Of a stretch of DNA of 38,546 nucleotides, positions 16,365 to 26,334 are shown in pieces (position 1 is the first letter of the stretch; the number at the start of each line of letters is the position of its first letter). Source of the stretch: Deltaproteobacteria bacterium (lineage in GTDB: Bacteria; Desulfobacterota; Desulfobaccia; Desulfobaccales; Desulfobaccaceae); NCBI GenBank assembly GCA_019309545.1, contig JAFDGA010000029.1:1-38546 (forward strand), read 5' to 3'. The translations under genes were made by a program, and so were the position numbers. The notes below the pieces were generated by a model. It was not told where the DNA came from, ran no database searches, and was given only the letters and a program-made list of their open reading frames with translations.

Positions 16365-18044
16365 TTACCTGCGAATCAGATAATAAAAATCATTTTGGTA
16401 AGCCACTGGAAATTCTGCCACAAATTCGTCTGGCCCTCGTTGGACCACAAAATAATCAGCCCCGTGACGGACGGCCAATTCTTGTAAGCGATGGGGATCA
16501 TGGTCAACCGCAGCCAACTCCTGCATATGTTTATACCAATCCCCCAAACCACGCGGGGCAAAAAACCAGATGCCCCCATCTTTGCCACAACCGGTAATGG
16601 CACGTTCGGCCAACAGGCGAAACGTCAAGGAATCAAACAGAAAAACCGCGTCTTGAGGGGTGTGTGCTTTGGCCCAGTAGGCTAAATCCACCAGGGCCGC
16701 CTGAGCCGGACGAGGACGGTGGTGAATATAACTGCGAAAGGTCAGACGCAGATGCATAACCAGAGCCACTAGCAACAAACTCAGACATAATACTTTCCGG
16801 ATAGACCAATTTGACATGGAAATTAAGGTAATTATTGTATAACCGGCCAGGATAAACAGGAAAAACGGGGAAAACCGGGCCGCCCTTGTCTGAATTGCCG
16901 CCAGGCCAGGAAATACCTCCTTTAGCCCAAAGTCTTGCAGAACGGTGGTCAGCAAAATGGCCACACAGAACATTGCTCCCACTAGATAGCCGGTTCTTTC
17001 CAGATCAGGTGTCAGAGATAACCGGGGGAACCACATAATAAAAAAAAAGATTAGGAAGATTAGATAATAAAGAGCTTCGGGAAACAGCAGATAAGTCAGG
17101 ATGGCCAGGGTCTGGACCCAAATAAGTTTTGTCCGGATTGTTGCTGGGGCTACCAAGCATCCCAAACAACCAACCCCCAGGAGTGCGGTCAAAACATGTA
17201 TTACAGGCTCCGGAATCTGAGCCAGGTTCAAAGGAGGATATAAGTTATGAGGAAAGCGCCATTCCAGGATGGCGTTCAGGGTTTCTGAGGGTAGCTTTTC
17301 GGTTTGCATCTGGGTGGTATGGAACATATATTGCCAGAAGGTCGGCAGGGCTCCCACCATCGCTGCCAATCCCCCGCCAATCGCCCCCAAAAAGGCGGAT
17401 CGGGAAAAGCGCTGTTGAAAAAGCAGGGCCAGCCCGAAGATTTCCGCTAGAAGATAACCAGAGACCGGATGAAAATTGGCTGCCAGCCCAACCCCGAAAA
17501 AAACCAGCATTAAGCGTTGCCAATCATTGGTATAGCGGTAAAAGCCCCACAATAGCCAGGGGAAAAAGGCCATAAAGACCGCCCGCGGCATCATCAAAGA
17601 AACCGGACCGATCCCGGCATACTCGGCTACCCCGGGAATAGCAAAAGGCAGGGAGGAGAAAAAGGCCAGCAAGAGGGCTAAAGCGCGTTGCTTGAACAGA
17701 TACCGGAAGAAATTATAAGCCCCCAATAAAAAAATTAAATTGAGGGGGAAGACTAATAATTTATAACCTACCGCCAAGTCACCGGTCCAACTGGCAATTT
17801 TAGCCAGATAGGTGCGAAAAAAGGGGGTATAAAAGGCAAATAACTCAGGATTGGAAAACAGACTGTCGGTTTGGTACAGCTCCGGGCGGATTTCCTTGAG
17901 AACCATGAGCAGAATATTCTGCTGGTCGCTGTTTAACTGCACTATTCCCTGGGGCCAGGAGAGTACAGTCCAATATCCTGAAAGGGCCGCGAAAATCAGC
18001 AAAGCAATGCCATCCTGCTTAATACAGTTTTGGGCTTTGAGCAT
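16365..18044 (-). CDS. Polytopic membrane protein, GT-C-like, tandem paralogue A
   Basis: A 559-aa paralogue of the following gene with the same layout: a hydrophobic N-terminal helix, a loop with LNSDQQNILLMVLKEIRPEL, many membrane helices, and a soluble C-terminal domain with AVFLFDSLTFRLLAERAITGC then KDGG. The last 30 residues (HGADYFVVQRGPDEF) also match the paralogue. Probably an inner-membrane enzyme or transporter acting on lipid-linked sugars, but not assigned. First gene of the minus-strand glycan operon. No strong ribosome-binding site is visible before the ATG at 18044. Confidence 0.7.
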   Translation of the reverse strand: MLKAQNCIKQDGIALLIFAALSGYWTVLSWPQGIVQLNSDQQNILLMVLKEIRPELYQTDSLFSNPELFAFYTPFFRTYLAKIASWTGDLAVGYKLLVFPLNLIFLLGAYNFFRYLFKQRALALLLAFFSSLPFAIPGVAEYAGIGPVSLMMPRAVFMAFFPWLLWGFYRYTNDWQRLMLVFFGVGLAANFHPVSGYLLAEIFGLALLFQQRFSRSAFLGAIGGGLAAMVGALPTFWQYMFHTTQMQTEKLPSETLNAILEWRFPHNLYPPLNLAQIPEPVIHVLTALLGVGCLGCLVAPATIRTKLIWVQTLAILTYLLFPEALYYLIFLIFFFIMWFPRLSLTPDLERTGYLVGAMFCVAILLTTVLQDFGLKEVFPGLAAIQTRAARFSPFFLFILAGYTIITLISMSNWSIRKVLCLSLLLVALVMHLRLTFRSYIHHRPRPAQAALVDLAYWAKAHTPQDAVFLFDSLTFRLLAERAITGCGKDGGIWFFAPRGLGDWYKHMQELAAVDHDPHRLQELAVRHGADYFVVQRGPDEFVAEFPVAYQNDFYYLIRR

Positions 18045-18207
18045 AAGTTTTACGATTTACTATTTTCTAAAGGCCACAGGTAGGTCTGGGGGGTCTTCCC
18101 CAGTAACACTTTCGACATATAAACACAGATTTTTGAGTTAAGCAATAGAATCTTTTCTTTATTCGAATGAGCCGGCTCAGTTGATTTGAACCGACAGGCC
18201 AATGTTC

Positions 18208-18924
18208 TCATGACTTGATCAGGGCCAACATGTCGCGCACCGCCTGCTCGATCCCGACCAACACCGCCCGGGCAATGATGCTGTGGCCGATGCTGTATTC
18301 CGAAAATTCCGGGCGGCCATGAAAGCGCTTGATATTGCGATAGTTGAGACCATGTCCGGCCTTGACCCGGAGGCCTAACTGCTGGGCTTTTTGGGCGGCA
18401 TCGACCAATTCCTTAAATAGCTTTTCAGCCTCGGCTTCAGTTTTGGCTTCGGCATAGGTACCGGTATGGAGTTCGACGCAATCAGCACCGACCGCTTTCG
18501 CCGCCTCAATCTGGGCGATGTTGGGATCGACAAACAGGCTGACATAAATCCCGGCAGCGTGTAATTGTCTGATGCATTCTTGCAGATGGGCTTGGTTGCC
18601 GACGACGTCTAGACCGCCCTCGGTGGTCAGCTCCTGGCGTTTTTCCGGCACCAGGGTGACCAGGTCAGGCTTAACTTCGAGGGCGATCGCCAAGATCTCC
18701 GGGGTGGCTGCCATCTCCAGGTTAAGGCGGGTCTTAACTGTCTGGCGCAGCAGGCGCAGGTCGCGATCCTGGATATGACGCCGATCCTCCCGCAAATGGA
18801 CAATAATCCCGTCGGCGCCGGCTATCTCCGCCAGAGCCGCAGCGGTAATCGGGTCAGGTTCATCAATCAGGCGCGCCTGGCGCAGGGTGGCAATATGATC
18901 GACATTCACTTCTAAGTGGGCCAT
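18208..18924 (-). CDS. pdxJ: Pyridoxine 5'-phosphate synthase
   Basis: A 238-aa TIM barrel of normal length with the family start [15 protein letters not shown], then [13 protein letters not shown] (about 43-55, catalytic and phosphate-binding residues), FVDPN (about 131-135), ELHTGTYA and VKAGHGLNY. PdxJ condenses 1-deoxy-xylulose 5-phosphate with 3-amino-2-oxopropyl phosphate, the final ring-forming step of the DXP-dependent vitamin B6 pathway. ATG at 18924 follows GGAGG seven bases upstream, within the last codons of ybeY. Last gene of the yjbQ-phoH-HD-ybeY-pdxJ run. Confidence 0.96.
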   Translation of the reverse strand: MAHLEVNVDHIATLRQARLIDEPDPITAAALAEIAGADGIIVHLREDRRHIQDRDLRLLRQTVKTRLNLEMAATPEILAIALEVKPDLVTLVPEKRQELTTEGGLDVVGNQAHLQECIRQLHAAGIYVSLFVDPNIAQIEAAKAVGADCVELHTGTYAEAKTEAEAEKLFKELVDAAQKAQQLGLRVKAGHGLNYRNIKRFHGRPEFSEYSIGHSIIARAVLVGIEQAVRDMLALIKS

Positions 18925-19379
18925 AGTGGATCCTCCTGCAGTTGGGGATGGATGAGAGTCAGTAGTTCTCGGGTCTTGTCGGCCATCCGGGCCGCCTCCG
19001 CCTCAGTGGTTTCGTGGTCATAACCCAAAAGATGTAAAATACCATGGATCAGGTACAGGTCAAGCAGTTCATCAAAGGACCAGCCATATTGTTGGGCCTG
19101 TCTCTGGGTGGTTTCCAGCGAGATCACCACATCTCCCAGCAATTGGGGCTGGATGTGGGCAAAGGGGCCCCCTCGAAGGGGAAAGGCGATGACGTTAGTA
19201 GGACCAGGACGTCGGAAGGTGGCGCGATTGAGGCGGGCCATAGCCCGATCATTGATTAAGGTCAGACTCAATTCGGCCTCAGGAAATCCCAAGGCGTTTA
19301 AGATCTTCGCGATTTTTTTCTTGATTACCGTTAGGCTTATGGAGATCTTTCTTTGCCGGTTGTTTATCCAGATCTTCAT
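18912..19379 (-). CDS. ybeY: Endoribonuclease YbeY (16S rRNA maturation)
   Basis: Metal-binding motif [11 protein letters not shown] with His112, His116 and His122, preceded by [10 protein letters not shown] and GDVVISLET, the standard YbeY order. YbeY trims the 3' end of 16S rRNA and helps 70S quality control. The frame is open to 19430, but the ATG at 19379 ([12 protein letters not shown]) matches the family N-terminus and was chosen; a strong ribosome-binding site is not obvious. This still overlaps the 3' end of the HD-protein gene by about 100 bases, so its lysine-rich tail is read in two frames. Translational coupling is likely. Confidence 0.92.
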   Translation of the reverse strand: MKIWINNRQRKISISLTVIKKKIAKILNALGFPEAELSLTLINDRAMARLNRATFRRPGPTNVIAFPLRGGPFAHIQPQLLGDVVISLETTQRQAQQYGWSFDELLDLYLIHGILHLLGYDHETTEAEAARMADKTRELLTLIHPQLQEDPLWPT

Positions 19380-21747
19380 GGGTTTTCTTTTTATCCAAGG
19401 CGATCTTTTCAGCTGGCGCGGGATAATCAATGCGTTGGTGGAAGATGCCGCTCAAGATCCTGATAAAGCACTTAGCAATCTGGTGCAAATCTTTCAGAGT
19501 CAGTTCACACTCATCCAGTTGGCCATCAGCAAAGACATTATTGATAATTTTTTGTACCAGGCCATTGATCCGGGCCGGGGTGGGATCCGTTAAGGTCTTG
19601 GAGGCGGCTTCCACCTGATCGGCCAAAAGCACCAGTCCGGCTTCTTTGGTCTGGGGACGAGGACCGGGGTAGCGGTAGTCTTCGATATTTACCTGCTGGG
19701 GATTGGCCGCCTGCTGCTTGGCTTTATTGTAAAAATAACTGATGAAACAGGTGCCATGGTGTTGACGGATGATATCTATGATCTTGTCCCCCACCTTGTT
19801 CTGCCGGGCCAATTCTACGCCATCTTTGACATGGGAAATGAGGATCAGGCTGCTCATGGAGGGAGCCAATTTTTCGTGTTTATTTTCTCCTCCCAGCTGG
19901 TTTTCAACGAAATAGGCCGGTTTTTTAATCTTGCCGATATCATGGTAATAAGCTGCGGCCTTGGCCAACAGGGGATTGGCCCCAATAGCTTCGGCCGCGG
20001 CTTCAACCATATTGCCGACTATAATGGAGTGGTGATAGGTGCCCGGGGCCGTCACCATAAGCTGCCGCAAGATCGGCGCTTCCAGGTTGCACAGTTCCAA
20101 GAGACGGATATCGGAGGTGAAATTAAATATCATTTCATTCACCGGCGTCAGCCCGGTAACCAGTATTCCAGTCAATATCCCACCGCCTAGGGCAAATACA
20201 GCGCCGCATAATAAATCTGTACCTCCGGGAGGAAAATCCATCAACTTCAGAGGCAACAGCATGGCCAGATTGGCCAGTCCCACGAACAACCCGGCCCGGG
20301 TCAGTGTCCCGCGATCACGACAGTGCTGTAAACTCCTGACGCCGACCAGGCCGCCGACGACAAAATAGATAAAAATGTCAAAGGGTCTCTGCAGGATCAG
20401 CCCGGTCATGATCGCGGCCAAAAAGGCCATACCGATGGTGACCTCTAAACCGATAAAAATTCGCGCCAACATCGGCACCAGCGCTACCGGCAGGAGAAAA
20501 ACCATGTTCCGGGCGACCAGGGGACTTATTTCATTGAGAACTCCGGCCAGACTCACCAATCCCTGATTAAACAGGGATACGGCTAAGAGAATTGCCGCCA
20601 AAAATATTAATTCCTGTAAAGTCAGGGTAAACCTCTTAATATACAGACAGGCTAACCAGTACGAGACGCCAATAAGCAGGCCGATCATCAAAGCGGTGGC
20701 CAGAAAAGTTGTCAGCCATAACTCCTGCGGGAGCTCTTTATTCTGGGCTTGGAGCTTGATCAGCTGCGTGGGGGTAATGCGTTCCCCTTCCCGAACCAGC
20801 ATCTCGCCTTTTTTAACTAGGAAGTAGACCGGCTGTAATTCTTCCAGATAAGCTAATTTGCGTTCCTCGGTCTCGGCCCGGTTAAGCATCAGATTGGGAA
20901 TCAACAACGATTGGGCCAGTCCGCAGACTGCCTGACGTTGCTCGCGGGGCAGGTTTGTCGCCACCTGGAGGCAATATCGGTTAATTTGGTCTTTGGCCTT
21001 CTGCAGGTCTAGAAAACGCTCTGGATTGTCTTCTATCCACTCACTCCGGGAAGGCAAACTGCGGACCACGATGCCGCGGCCACGCTCCCCACCTAGAGTA
21101 CCAAGGTCGGAGATAATGCCCTGGCTCATGATCTGGCCAACTTGCTGGCTGATTAGCTTTTCCAGATCAACAGAGAATTTAGCCTGGGCTAATTGATAAA
21201 AAGCCGGGTCAGGAATGGAAGTTCCCAATAAACGGTCAAATTCGGGCTTCTTTACTAAAAGCAACGCATAGATTCGATCGAAGGCGGATTCTTTGGATTC
21301 CTTTGCTCTGGTTAACCTGTTGTCGGTAGCCACCTGGTTCTGGACTTCCTGGTAACACTGCCGCATAAATTCAAAGGCCTCTTGGAGACGCTCCTGAATT
21401 TCCTGGCCTACCCGGACATCTAGATCATACACCGAGTGGACTTGCCGAAGGAGTTCTTTCCGACGTTGGGCGGTAGATTCATGATCCTCAACCAGGAAGT
21501 CAGCCGTGGCCTTTATATTTTCGGTGGCCACATCCCCTACCTTATAGGTTTTTGGAGAGGACTGGGTAAAGGGATGAATGATCAAGGCGGCCAGGAGGCT
21601 AAATACTACCAGTAGCAAAATTTTTACATGTTTCTCCTGGCTTTTGCTGAGCTTGCCTTTTTTGGCCCAGGATGTCCCCCAGGGGCACAGGACTTCCCTG
21701 AGGCGATGAACCCCGTTAATTTTTTGGCTCGATGCTTTATCCGGCAT
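19279..21747 (-). CDS. 7TM receptor with intracellular HD hydrolase domain (PgpH/YqfF-like)
   Basis: About 820 aa. There is one N-terminal helix (about 45-62), a large extracytoplasmic 7TMR-HDED-like domain (about 75-340), seven helices (about 345-540), and an HD domain with [19 protein letters not shown] and YYHDIGK (His606/Asp607 in the longer reading). The C-terminal tail is very charged and lysine-rich. PgpH proteins hydrolyse cyclic di-AMP. Residue numbers count from a TTG at 21759; the ATG at 21747 is the preferred start, with a GTG at 21753 also possible. The gene overlaps phoH by about ten bases and ybeY by about 100. Confidence 0.9.
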   Translation of the reverse strand: MPDKASSQKINGVHRLREVLCPWGTSWAKKGKLSKSQEKHVKILLLVVFSLLAALIIHPFTQSSPKTYKVGDVATENIKATADFLVEDHESTAQRRKELLRQVHSVYDLDVRVGQEIQERLQEAFEFMRQCYQEVQNQVATDNRLTRAKESKESAFDRIYALLLVKKPEFDRLLGTSIPDPAFYQLAQAKFSVDLEKLISQQVGQIMSQGIISDLGTLGGERGRGIVVRSLPSRSEWIEDNPERFLDLQKAKDQINRYCLQVATNLPREQRQAVCGLAQSLLIPNLMLNRAETEERKLAYLEELQPVYFLVKKGEMLVREGERITPTQLIKLQAQNKELPQELWLTTFLATALMIGLLIGVSYWLACLYIKRFTLTLQELIFLAAILLAVSLFNQGLVSLAGVLNEISPLVARNMVFLLPVALVPMLARIFIGLEVTIGMAFLAAIMTGLILQRPFDIFIYFVVGGLVGVRSLQHCRDRGTLTRAGLFVGLANLAMLLPLKLMDFPPGGTDLLCGAVFALGGGILTGILVTGLTPVNEMIFNFTSDIRLLELCNLEAPILRQLMVTAPGTYHHSIIVGNMVEAAAEAIGANPLLAKAAAYYHDIGKIKKPAYFVENQLGGENKHEKLAPSMSSLILISHVKDGVELARQNKVGDKIIDIIRQHHGTCFISYFYNKAKQQAANPQQVNIEDYRYPGPRPQTKEAGLVLLADQVEAASKTLTDPTPARINGLVQKIINNVFADGQLDECELTLKDLHQIAKCFIRILSGIFHQRIDYPAPAEKIALDKKKTHEDLDKQPAKKDLHKPNGNQEKNREDLKRLGIS

Positions 21748-22771
21748 GTTCACTATCAACCCGCCGTGCAGAGGACGCTGGCCGAGGTTCCTTTTTTTTG
21801 CGGGTTTCGTAGGCTCGAATAATATCTAGAACTAGCGAGTGGCGGACTACATCCAATTCATCAAAATAAACAAAGGCAATGCCCTCGATGCCAGCCAATA
21901 TATCTTGGGCCTCTACCAGGCCGGAGGTGGTTCCGGACGGCAGATCAATCTGGGTTATATCTCCGGTGATCACCGCCTTGGACCCAAATCCCAGTCGGGT
22001 CAGAAACATCATCATCTGTTCGGAAGTGGTATTCTGGGCCTCGTCCAGGATTACAAAGGAATCATTGAGAGTCCGACCGCGCATAAAGGCCAGGGGCGCC
22101 ACCTCGATAACTCCATGGTGGATCAGGCGCGAGGCTTTTTCAAAATCCATCATATCATGCAGGGCGTCATAGAGAGGCCGAAGATAAGGGTTAACCTTTT
22201 CGTATAGATCGCCCGGCAGAAACCCCAGTTTCTCACCCGCCTCTACTGCCGGCCGGGCCAGGACGATGCGAATGACTTCGTTATTCATCAGGGCGGCTAC
22301 GGCCATCGCCATGGCCAGATAGGTTTTGCCAGTGCCGGCCGGGCCAATGCCGAACACCAGATCATGGGTGCGGATAGCCTCGATATAGCGTTTCTGGTTA
22401 AGGCTTTTGGGAGTGATCCGCCGTTTCATGGCGGATATATAGATAGTATCCAGAAGAATATTTTTTAAGCGAGTATTTGGCTTCTGCTGGATAATCCGCA
22501 AGGCATACTGGACGTCCTGGGGGAAGACCTGATAGCCCCCCTGGATCAGATCATAGAGCTCTTCCAATACCCGGCAACCCAGTTGCACGTCATTTTGCTC
22601 TCCGATCAGGGTGACCCGGTTGCCGCGCACCTGGGTCTGGAGATGCAAAACCCGGTTGATAATTTTCAGGTTTTGGCCGTGCTCGCCAAACAATGCCCTG
22701 GCTGCTTCATTGTCTTCAAAGATCAATTTATGACTCTGATCAGAGGGCACAGTGGAAGATGAAGTCTTCAA
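21737..22771 (-). CDS. PhoH family protein (PhoH-like ATPase)
   Basis: A 344-aa protein with an N-terminal KH-like region and a P-loop ATPase core: Walker [11 protein letters not shown] (141-150), [19 protein letters not shown], and Walker [12 protein letters not shown] (239-248), followed by [23 protein letters not shown]. PhoH-like proteins next to YbeY are thought to be RNA-linked ATPases. Family length is normal. Start ATG 22771 overlaps the yjbQ stop as ATGA. Conserved gene order with ybeY and the HD protein supports the call. Confidence 0.94.
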   Translation of the reverse strand: MKTSSSTVPSDQSHKLIFEDNEAARALFGEHGQNLKIINRVLHLQTQVRGNRVTLIGEQNDVQLGCRVLEELYDLIQGGYQVFPQDVQYALRIIQQKPNTRLKNILLDTIYISAMKRRITPKSLNQKRYIEAIRTHDLVFGIGPAGTGKTYLAMAMAVAALMNNEVIRIVLARPAVEAGEKLGFLPGDLYEKVNPYLRPLYDALHDMMDFEKASRLIHHGVIEVAPLAFMRGRTLNDSFVILDEAQNTTSEQMMMFLTRLGFGSKAVITGDITQIDLPSGTTSGLVEAQDILAGIEGIAFVYFDELDVVRHSLVLDIIRAYETRKKKEPRPASSARRVDSEHAG

Positions 22772-23205
22772 TCGGCCGATGGCTTAATCCCCATAATTTG
22801 CCCCCGAATAGTTCGCTGTCGAGGGCGATTGTCAAAATCCAGCAACACGATCTGTTGCCAGGTACCGAGCATCAGGCGGCCACCTTCAATGGGTATACTC
22901 AAAGAAGGTTTGAGCAGGGCCGCTCGGACATGGGAGTAACCGTTGCCATCCTGCCAGCGGCGGTCGTGTTCGTATTCAATATCTTGAGGCACCAGTCGTT
23001 CGATGGCCGCCCGGAGATCATTAACCGCTCCGCTTTCGTACTCTATAGTGGTCAAGGCGGCTGTAGAGCCTGAAATAAACAGAGTAAGCAAACCTTGTTC
23101 AAATTCTGACTGTAGGACTTTTTCGAATACAGCCGGAGTCAGATTAAGGATATCGGTTCCGGCCGTAGTTTCTATCTGTAAATCAAAATTCTCGATATTG
23201 AACAT
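22768..23205 (-). CDS. yjbQ: YjbQ family protein (UPF0047, secondary thiamine-phosphate synthase-like)
   Basis: A 145-aa protein with the family motifs: [20 protein letters not shown] (about 38-57), [24 protein letters not shown] (about 88-111), [18 protein letters not shown] (about 114-131). YjbQ proteins have weak thiamine-phosphate synthase activity in E. coli; the physiological role is unsettled. First gene of the run ending in pdxJ. The ATG at 23205 has only a weak purine-rich site. The last bases overlap phoH. Confidence 0.92.
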   Translation of the reverse strand: MFNIENFDLQIETTAGTDILNLTPAVFEKVLQSEFEQGLLTLFISGSTAALTTIEYESGAVNDLRAAIERLVPQDIEYEHDRRWQDGNGYSHVRAALLKPSLSIPIEGGRLMLGTWQQIVLLDFDNRPRQRTIRGQIMGIKPSAD

Positions 23206-23596
23206 ATTCTTAATTATTCAACCAATATTTTAACCTTCTATCAAAAGTTCCCGGTCTCGGCAAGGCCAGCCAGGCTCAGCCTCTAGCTCCTGACCCCGCT
23301 CCTTAAGGCTACCCTGATAGTAAGTTTATCAGCTAAAAGGCAGACCGGTTCTCCGAATATTACTTAGTGGGATCAGGGAAATGATCTTCCCTCGAAGCCT
23401 AGATGCTGGCGTCCACAGACAAAAGCACTTGTCAATTCCATTATAGATGTGATAATAAAAAAAAAGATATTTATCAAGGAAAATGTCAATTAGCCAGGCG
23501 CTTGGTTTTCAAGCGGGGTAGTCGTTCAAGGCTCAAGAGTAATTATCTGGAAACCCAAACCATTCCGAAGCTCAATTAAACAGGGATTATCACTTT
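23206..23596. other. Divergent intergenic region
   Basis: About 390 bases between the divergent yjbQ and zinc-ribbon genes. It holds no convincing open frame. The only supported element is a possible promoter at 23429-23456; the rest shows nothing I can name. Confidence 0.6.
23429..23456 (+). promoter_or_regulatory. Possible sigma-70-type promoter for the zinc-ribbon gene
   Basis: TTGTCA at 23429-23434, a 16-base spacer, and GATAAT at 23451-23456, about 140 bases before the zinc-ribbon gene. A poly-A stretch follows. Confidence 0.4.
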
Positions 23597-24367
23597 ATGA
23601 GCTATTGTCCCCAGTGTCATTTGGTTCACGGCGAAAGTCAGCATTTTTGCCAACGTTGCGGCCAACCCCTAATAAAGGCGGAGAGTGTGCCGCATCTGCC
23701 GTGCCCCAACTGCGGAGCTTTGACCTTACCCGGACAGAATTATTGTACGGAATGCGGTCACCAGGTCAGGACCAAGGGACAAAACATTGGAAGCTCCGGA
23801 CGGCCGGCCCGGGAACGCCTTTTTTATCCGACCCGCGGAGATGCTGGGAACTCGAAAAGATGGCAAGGACGGACCGGGGTTTGGCTGGCCGGGATGGGGG
23901 TGTTGTTGAGCCTGTCTCTACTCCTATATTTCTGGACCAGGGAACCATCCCCGACCACTCATAGCCTGCCTTTCACCCCAGGGCATACCTATCAGCCCTC
24001 AACTAAAATCGAGAATTTACAAAAGGAAGTGGAACATATCACGGAAAAGATCCGCGCCTCGCATTTAAACAAGGACATCAATAGATTCATGAGCTGCTAC
24101 CACTCTGCTTACCCAGATCTGGGCCGGCTAGAAGCCCTGACTCTTGAAAATTGGAAAAATTATGATTTTAAAAATATCTCTTACCATATTTCTAATCTAC
24201 AGGTGATAGGGCCGAACCAGGTAAGCGCCGAAGTGGTATGGAATTTTCAGCTTTACAATCATCAGACCAAAGCCTATGAATTGCATCGGGCTGCCTTCCA
24301 GATTATTTTGCAACAGACAGGAGATAGCTGGAAGATCCGGGAAAGCAAAGAACTGGGTTATTCTTAG
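23597..24367 (+). CDS. Double zinc-ribbon membrane protein with C-terminal NTF2-like domain
   Basis: A 256-aa protein. Two zinc ribbons fill the N-terminus: CPQC...CQRC (residues 4-22) and CPNC...CTEC (about 36-54). A basic linker and one membrane helix (GVWLAGMGVLLSLSLLLYFW, about 94-113) follow. The remainder (about 140-256) shows a helical start and beta-rich end (VSAEVVWNFQLYNHQ, then DSWKIRESKELGYS) like NTF2/SnoaL-type domains, facing the periplasm. Function unknown; such proteins often sit in envelope maintenance loci. The SH3 lipoprotein gene follows 11 bases later on the same strand. Confidence 0.8.
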   Translation: MSYCPQCHLVHGESQHFCQRCGQPLIKAESVPHLPCPNCGALTLPGQNYCTECGHQVRTKGQNIGSSGRPARERLFYPTRGDAGNSKRWQGRTGVWLAGMGVLLSLSLLLYFWTREPSPTTHSLPFTPGHTYQPSTKIENLQKEVEHITEKIRASHLNKDINRFMSCYHSAYPDLGRLEALTLENWKNYDFKNISYHISNLQVIGPNQVSAEVVWNFQLYNHQTKAYELHRAAFQIILQQTGDSWKIRESKELGYS

Positions 24368-24378
24368 GGAGAATCTTA

Positions 24379-25056
24379 GTGTTGCCCATAGCGGTTTTGT
24401 GCCAAGCAGGATGGCGTTTGTTACTTTTAGGGCTGATACTGATACCCCTGTTCCTCACCGGATGTTATCGGCAGGTAGTTTTTGCACCGCCTAAGCCGTC
24501 CAAGCCCAAGGCCGCAGCCCCAGCGGTTAAAAAACCCACCTATCCCCTATATTATGTGGCGGTTTCGCGTTTAAACCTTCGAGCCTGCCCTGGCATGGAT
24601 TGCCCCCGCATCAGCCTCCTGGGGCGCAATCAAGCTCTGGAAAAATTAGGGGAAACCGAAGACTGGTATCAGGTCCGTATCCCACAAAGCGGCACCATTG
24701 GCTGGGTATCATCCCGTTATCTATCCGTGTCCCCGGTGCCTGAGCCGCTGCCGAAAAAGGTTGTTACCCCTACCCCCACGCCTGAGCCCCCAGCAGTCAT
24801 TAAGCCCGAACAAAAACCGGCAGAGGTGATCCCCAGAGTAAAAAAACCGGAGACCCCAGAGGAACGGGAAGAAACCACCCCTCAGGTAAAAAAACCTGAA
24901 GCCCCGACTGAAAAGCTTGCCAATGAGCCGCCCATAGCTGCTTCGAAACCATCAACTCCGGCTGCAACAACAACCCCGGAGGCCCCAGAGGAGCCGACTG
25001 AGGCTCCGAGCTCGCCTGCCCCTGAACCAGGTCCCAAACGGATCCGGATAATGTAA
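24379..25056 (+). CDS. SH3b-domain lipoprotein with proline-rich tail
   Basis: A 225-aa exported lipoprotein. The signal peptide is about 30 residues with a lipobox LTGC near residue 28. A bacterial SH3 domain (about 55-115) has VSRLNLRACPG, then LGETEDWYQVRIP and GTIGWVSSRYL, as in cell-wall-binding SH3b proteins. Residues about 120-225 are low-complexity proline/alanine/lysine/glutamate with TPTPEPP-like repeats, probably a spacer crossing the periplasm. Start GTG 24379 has AGGGAG eight bases upstream. Likely co-transcribed with the zinc-ribbon gene. A role in peptidoglycan or envelope anchoring is inferred. Confidence 0.8.
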   Translation: MLPIAVLCQAGWRLLLLGLILIPLFLTGCYRQVVFAPPKPSKPKAAAPAVKKPTYPLYYVAVSRLNLRACPGMDCPRISLLGRNQALEKLGETEDWYQVRIPQSGTIGWVSSRYLSVSPVPEPLPKKVVTPTPTPEPPAVIKPEQKPAEVIPRVKKPETPEEREETTPQVKKPEAPTEKLANEPPIAASKPSTPAATTTPEAPEEPTEAPSSPAPEPGPKRIRIM

Positions 25057-25518
25057 CGATTTTTACCGCATTTCTAAAAAAATGATTTTGTCTTGAGCTC
25101 TAGTATTTGATTGCGGAAATCAGCGATAGTCAAATCCCCCTCACCCTGACCCTCTCCCCAAAGGTGATAGAGGAAAAGATGATATATTTAATTAAAATAT
25201 GTATAACGCTAACTTCCGAAACCCAATTCTAGTATGGTTTAGTGCTTTTTTCGGTTTATAAACCCACAGTAAAGCGCCGTCGTTCCCCATTCCAATCTTG
25301 ATTGGCCTGATTCAGCATGTTTGAAAAACCTGGCTATCATTTCTGGCTAGGATAGAAGCTTGACAAAAAACCGGTAAACTGAGAAACTTTTAAATTATTG
25401 GTAGGTTCCAACCTGCGGGCAACGCTTCTGAGACTTAGCTTCAGGATCGAGGATGGTAACCGGGGGGTGCACCCAACTGTTTGCCTCTGCCTAGCCAGAT
25501 ATCCTGGCCTGACCATAC
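25057..25518. other. Intergenic region before tRNA-Ser
   Basis: About 460 AT-richer bases with no supported gene. At 25136-25160 there is a CCCTCACCCTGACCCTCTCC-type tract, the kind of half-palindrome seen scattered in many environmental genomes. No terminator with a U-run is visible. Confidence 0.5.
25136..25160. repeat. CCCTCACCCT-type interspersed repeat fragment
   Basis: A pyrimidine-rich tract, CCCTCACCCTGACCCTCTCC, resembling one arm of a palindromic repeat common in environmental bacterial genomes. The matching arm is not present here. Confidence 0.35.
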
Positions 25519-25611
25519 GGAGAGATGACCGAGTTGGCCGAAGGTGCTCGCCTGCTAAGCGAGTGTGGGAGGAAACTTCCACCGAGGGTTCGAATCCCTC
25601 TCTCTCCGCCA
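25519..25611 (+). tRNA. tRNA-Ser (anticodon GCT)
   Basis: A long class II tRNA of 93 nt including encoded CCA. The acceptor stem GGAGAGA pairs with TCTCTCC. The anticodon stem CTCGC/GCGAG encloses CTGCTAA, giving anticodon GCT. A long variable arm (TGTGGGAGGAAACTTCCACC) is typical of tRNA-Ser, and the T arm is GGGTTCGAATCCC. Confidence 0.96.
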
Positions 25612-25755
25612 TTCCCTCATTGCTTAAGCCTCTTGTAAGCCAGCCGGAATTAGCTAGTGTGGTGAAAAATTAACCGTTCAGAATTACCTCTCTAACCAGT
25701 TCTGCCAGTCTGGTCTGCGTTTCATCCCCCTGCTTCCGCAGCCGACTTTTTATAC

Positions 25756-25784
25756 TTGAGAAATAATCAGAATAACGGTATAAA
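25756..25784 (+). promoter_or_regulatory. Sigma-70-type promoter for the 133-aa orphan gene
   Basis: TTGAGA (25756-25761), a 17-base spacer, and TATAAA (25779-25784), close to consensus. Transcription would begin near 25791, about 30 bases before the ATG at 25822. Confidence 0.6.
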
Positions 25785-25821
25785 AATTAGCATTATCTGG
25801 TGATGGCGGAGGTGATTGAAA

Positions 25822-26220
25822 ATGGCAGAAGCTGCCCGGACAGAAATTTTTATTGCTAAATATCAGGATAAGGAAAAAATCTGGTCAGGAAAATCCTTTA
25901 CCGATTGCTTGGGGTTGAGAACCCTTCTAGCCGAATTACCTATATCAAAGGTGCCCGGACCCTCCAAAGATTTTCCCCATATCTATGTGGGGATTCTGGA
26001 AAATGTCTTTGGCCAAGTCATGCATACCCTGGTGACCTGCGAAGGTATTTTACATGACCGACATGCTCATATCCTGGAGTGTTCTATCAGGCCAGCGCTT
26101 AGAGCCGATAATGTTACTCTGGAATTCAATATACGTTACAAGACCAACAAAGGAGAAGAGAGAAGCAAATCTTATGAAGTAATCCGAGGGGGCGAGAGAA
26201 GCTTTATTTTCTATTATTGA
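25822..26220 (+). CDS. Hypothetical protein, 132 aa
   Basis: No family recognised. A short cytoplasmic protein without membrane segments. It appears mixed alpha/beta, with HIYVGILENVFGQVMHTLVTCEGIL in the middle and a basic, charged C-terminal half (FNIRYKTNKGEERSKSYEVIRGG). It starts with ATG at 25822, eight bases after GGAGGT, in preference to a TTG two codons earlier. Preceded by a good promoter, so likely expressed alone. Less GC-rich than the core genes, in an accessory tract behind a tRNA gene. Confidence 0.65.
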   Translation: MAEAARTEIFIAKYQDKEKIWSGKSFTDCLGLRTLLAELPISKVPGPSKDFPHIYVGILENVFGQVMHTLVTCEGILHDRHAHILECSIRPALRADNVTLEFNIRYKTNKGEERSKSYEVIRGGERSFIFYY

Positions 26221-26263
26221 TTACCTGCTAAGCCTCACTTAATAGATGCTGCCCGAAGTTTTT

Positions 26264-26284
26264 AGCTATACTTTAGGTATAGCT
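26264..26284. repeat. Perfect 8-bp palindrome
   Basis: AGCTATAC and GTATAGCT flank a 5-base loop downstream of the orphan gene. A T-run precedes it on the plus strand instead of following it, so it is not a standard terminator for either strand. It could be an operator or an element end. Confidence 0.4.
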
Positions 26285-26334
26285 GAAGGGATCGTTAGTT
26301 TCTGATCCTCTCCCATTAGTGTCCGGCACAAAAA

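Noticed and set aside
25136-25160. CRISPR or tandem repeat
   Set aside because: A single repeat fragment; no regularly spaced copies occur anywhere in the window.
25337-25612. Minus-strand 91-codon frame beginning MAEREGFEPSVEVS
   Set aside because: It is the translated antisense of tRNA-Ser, a well-known false gene.
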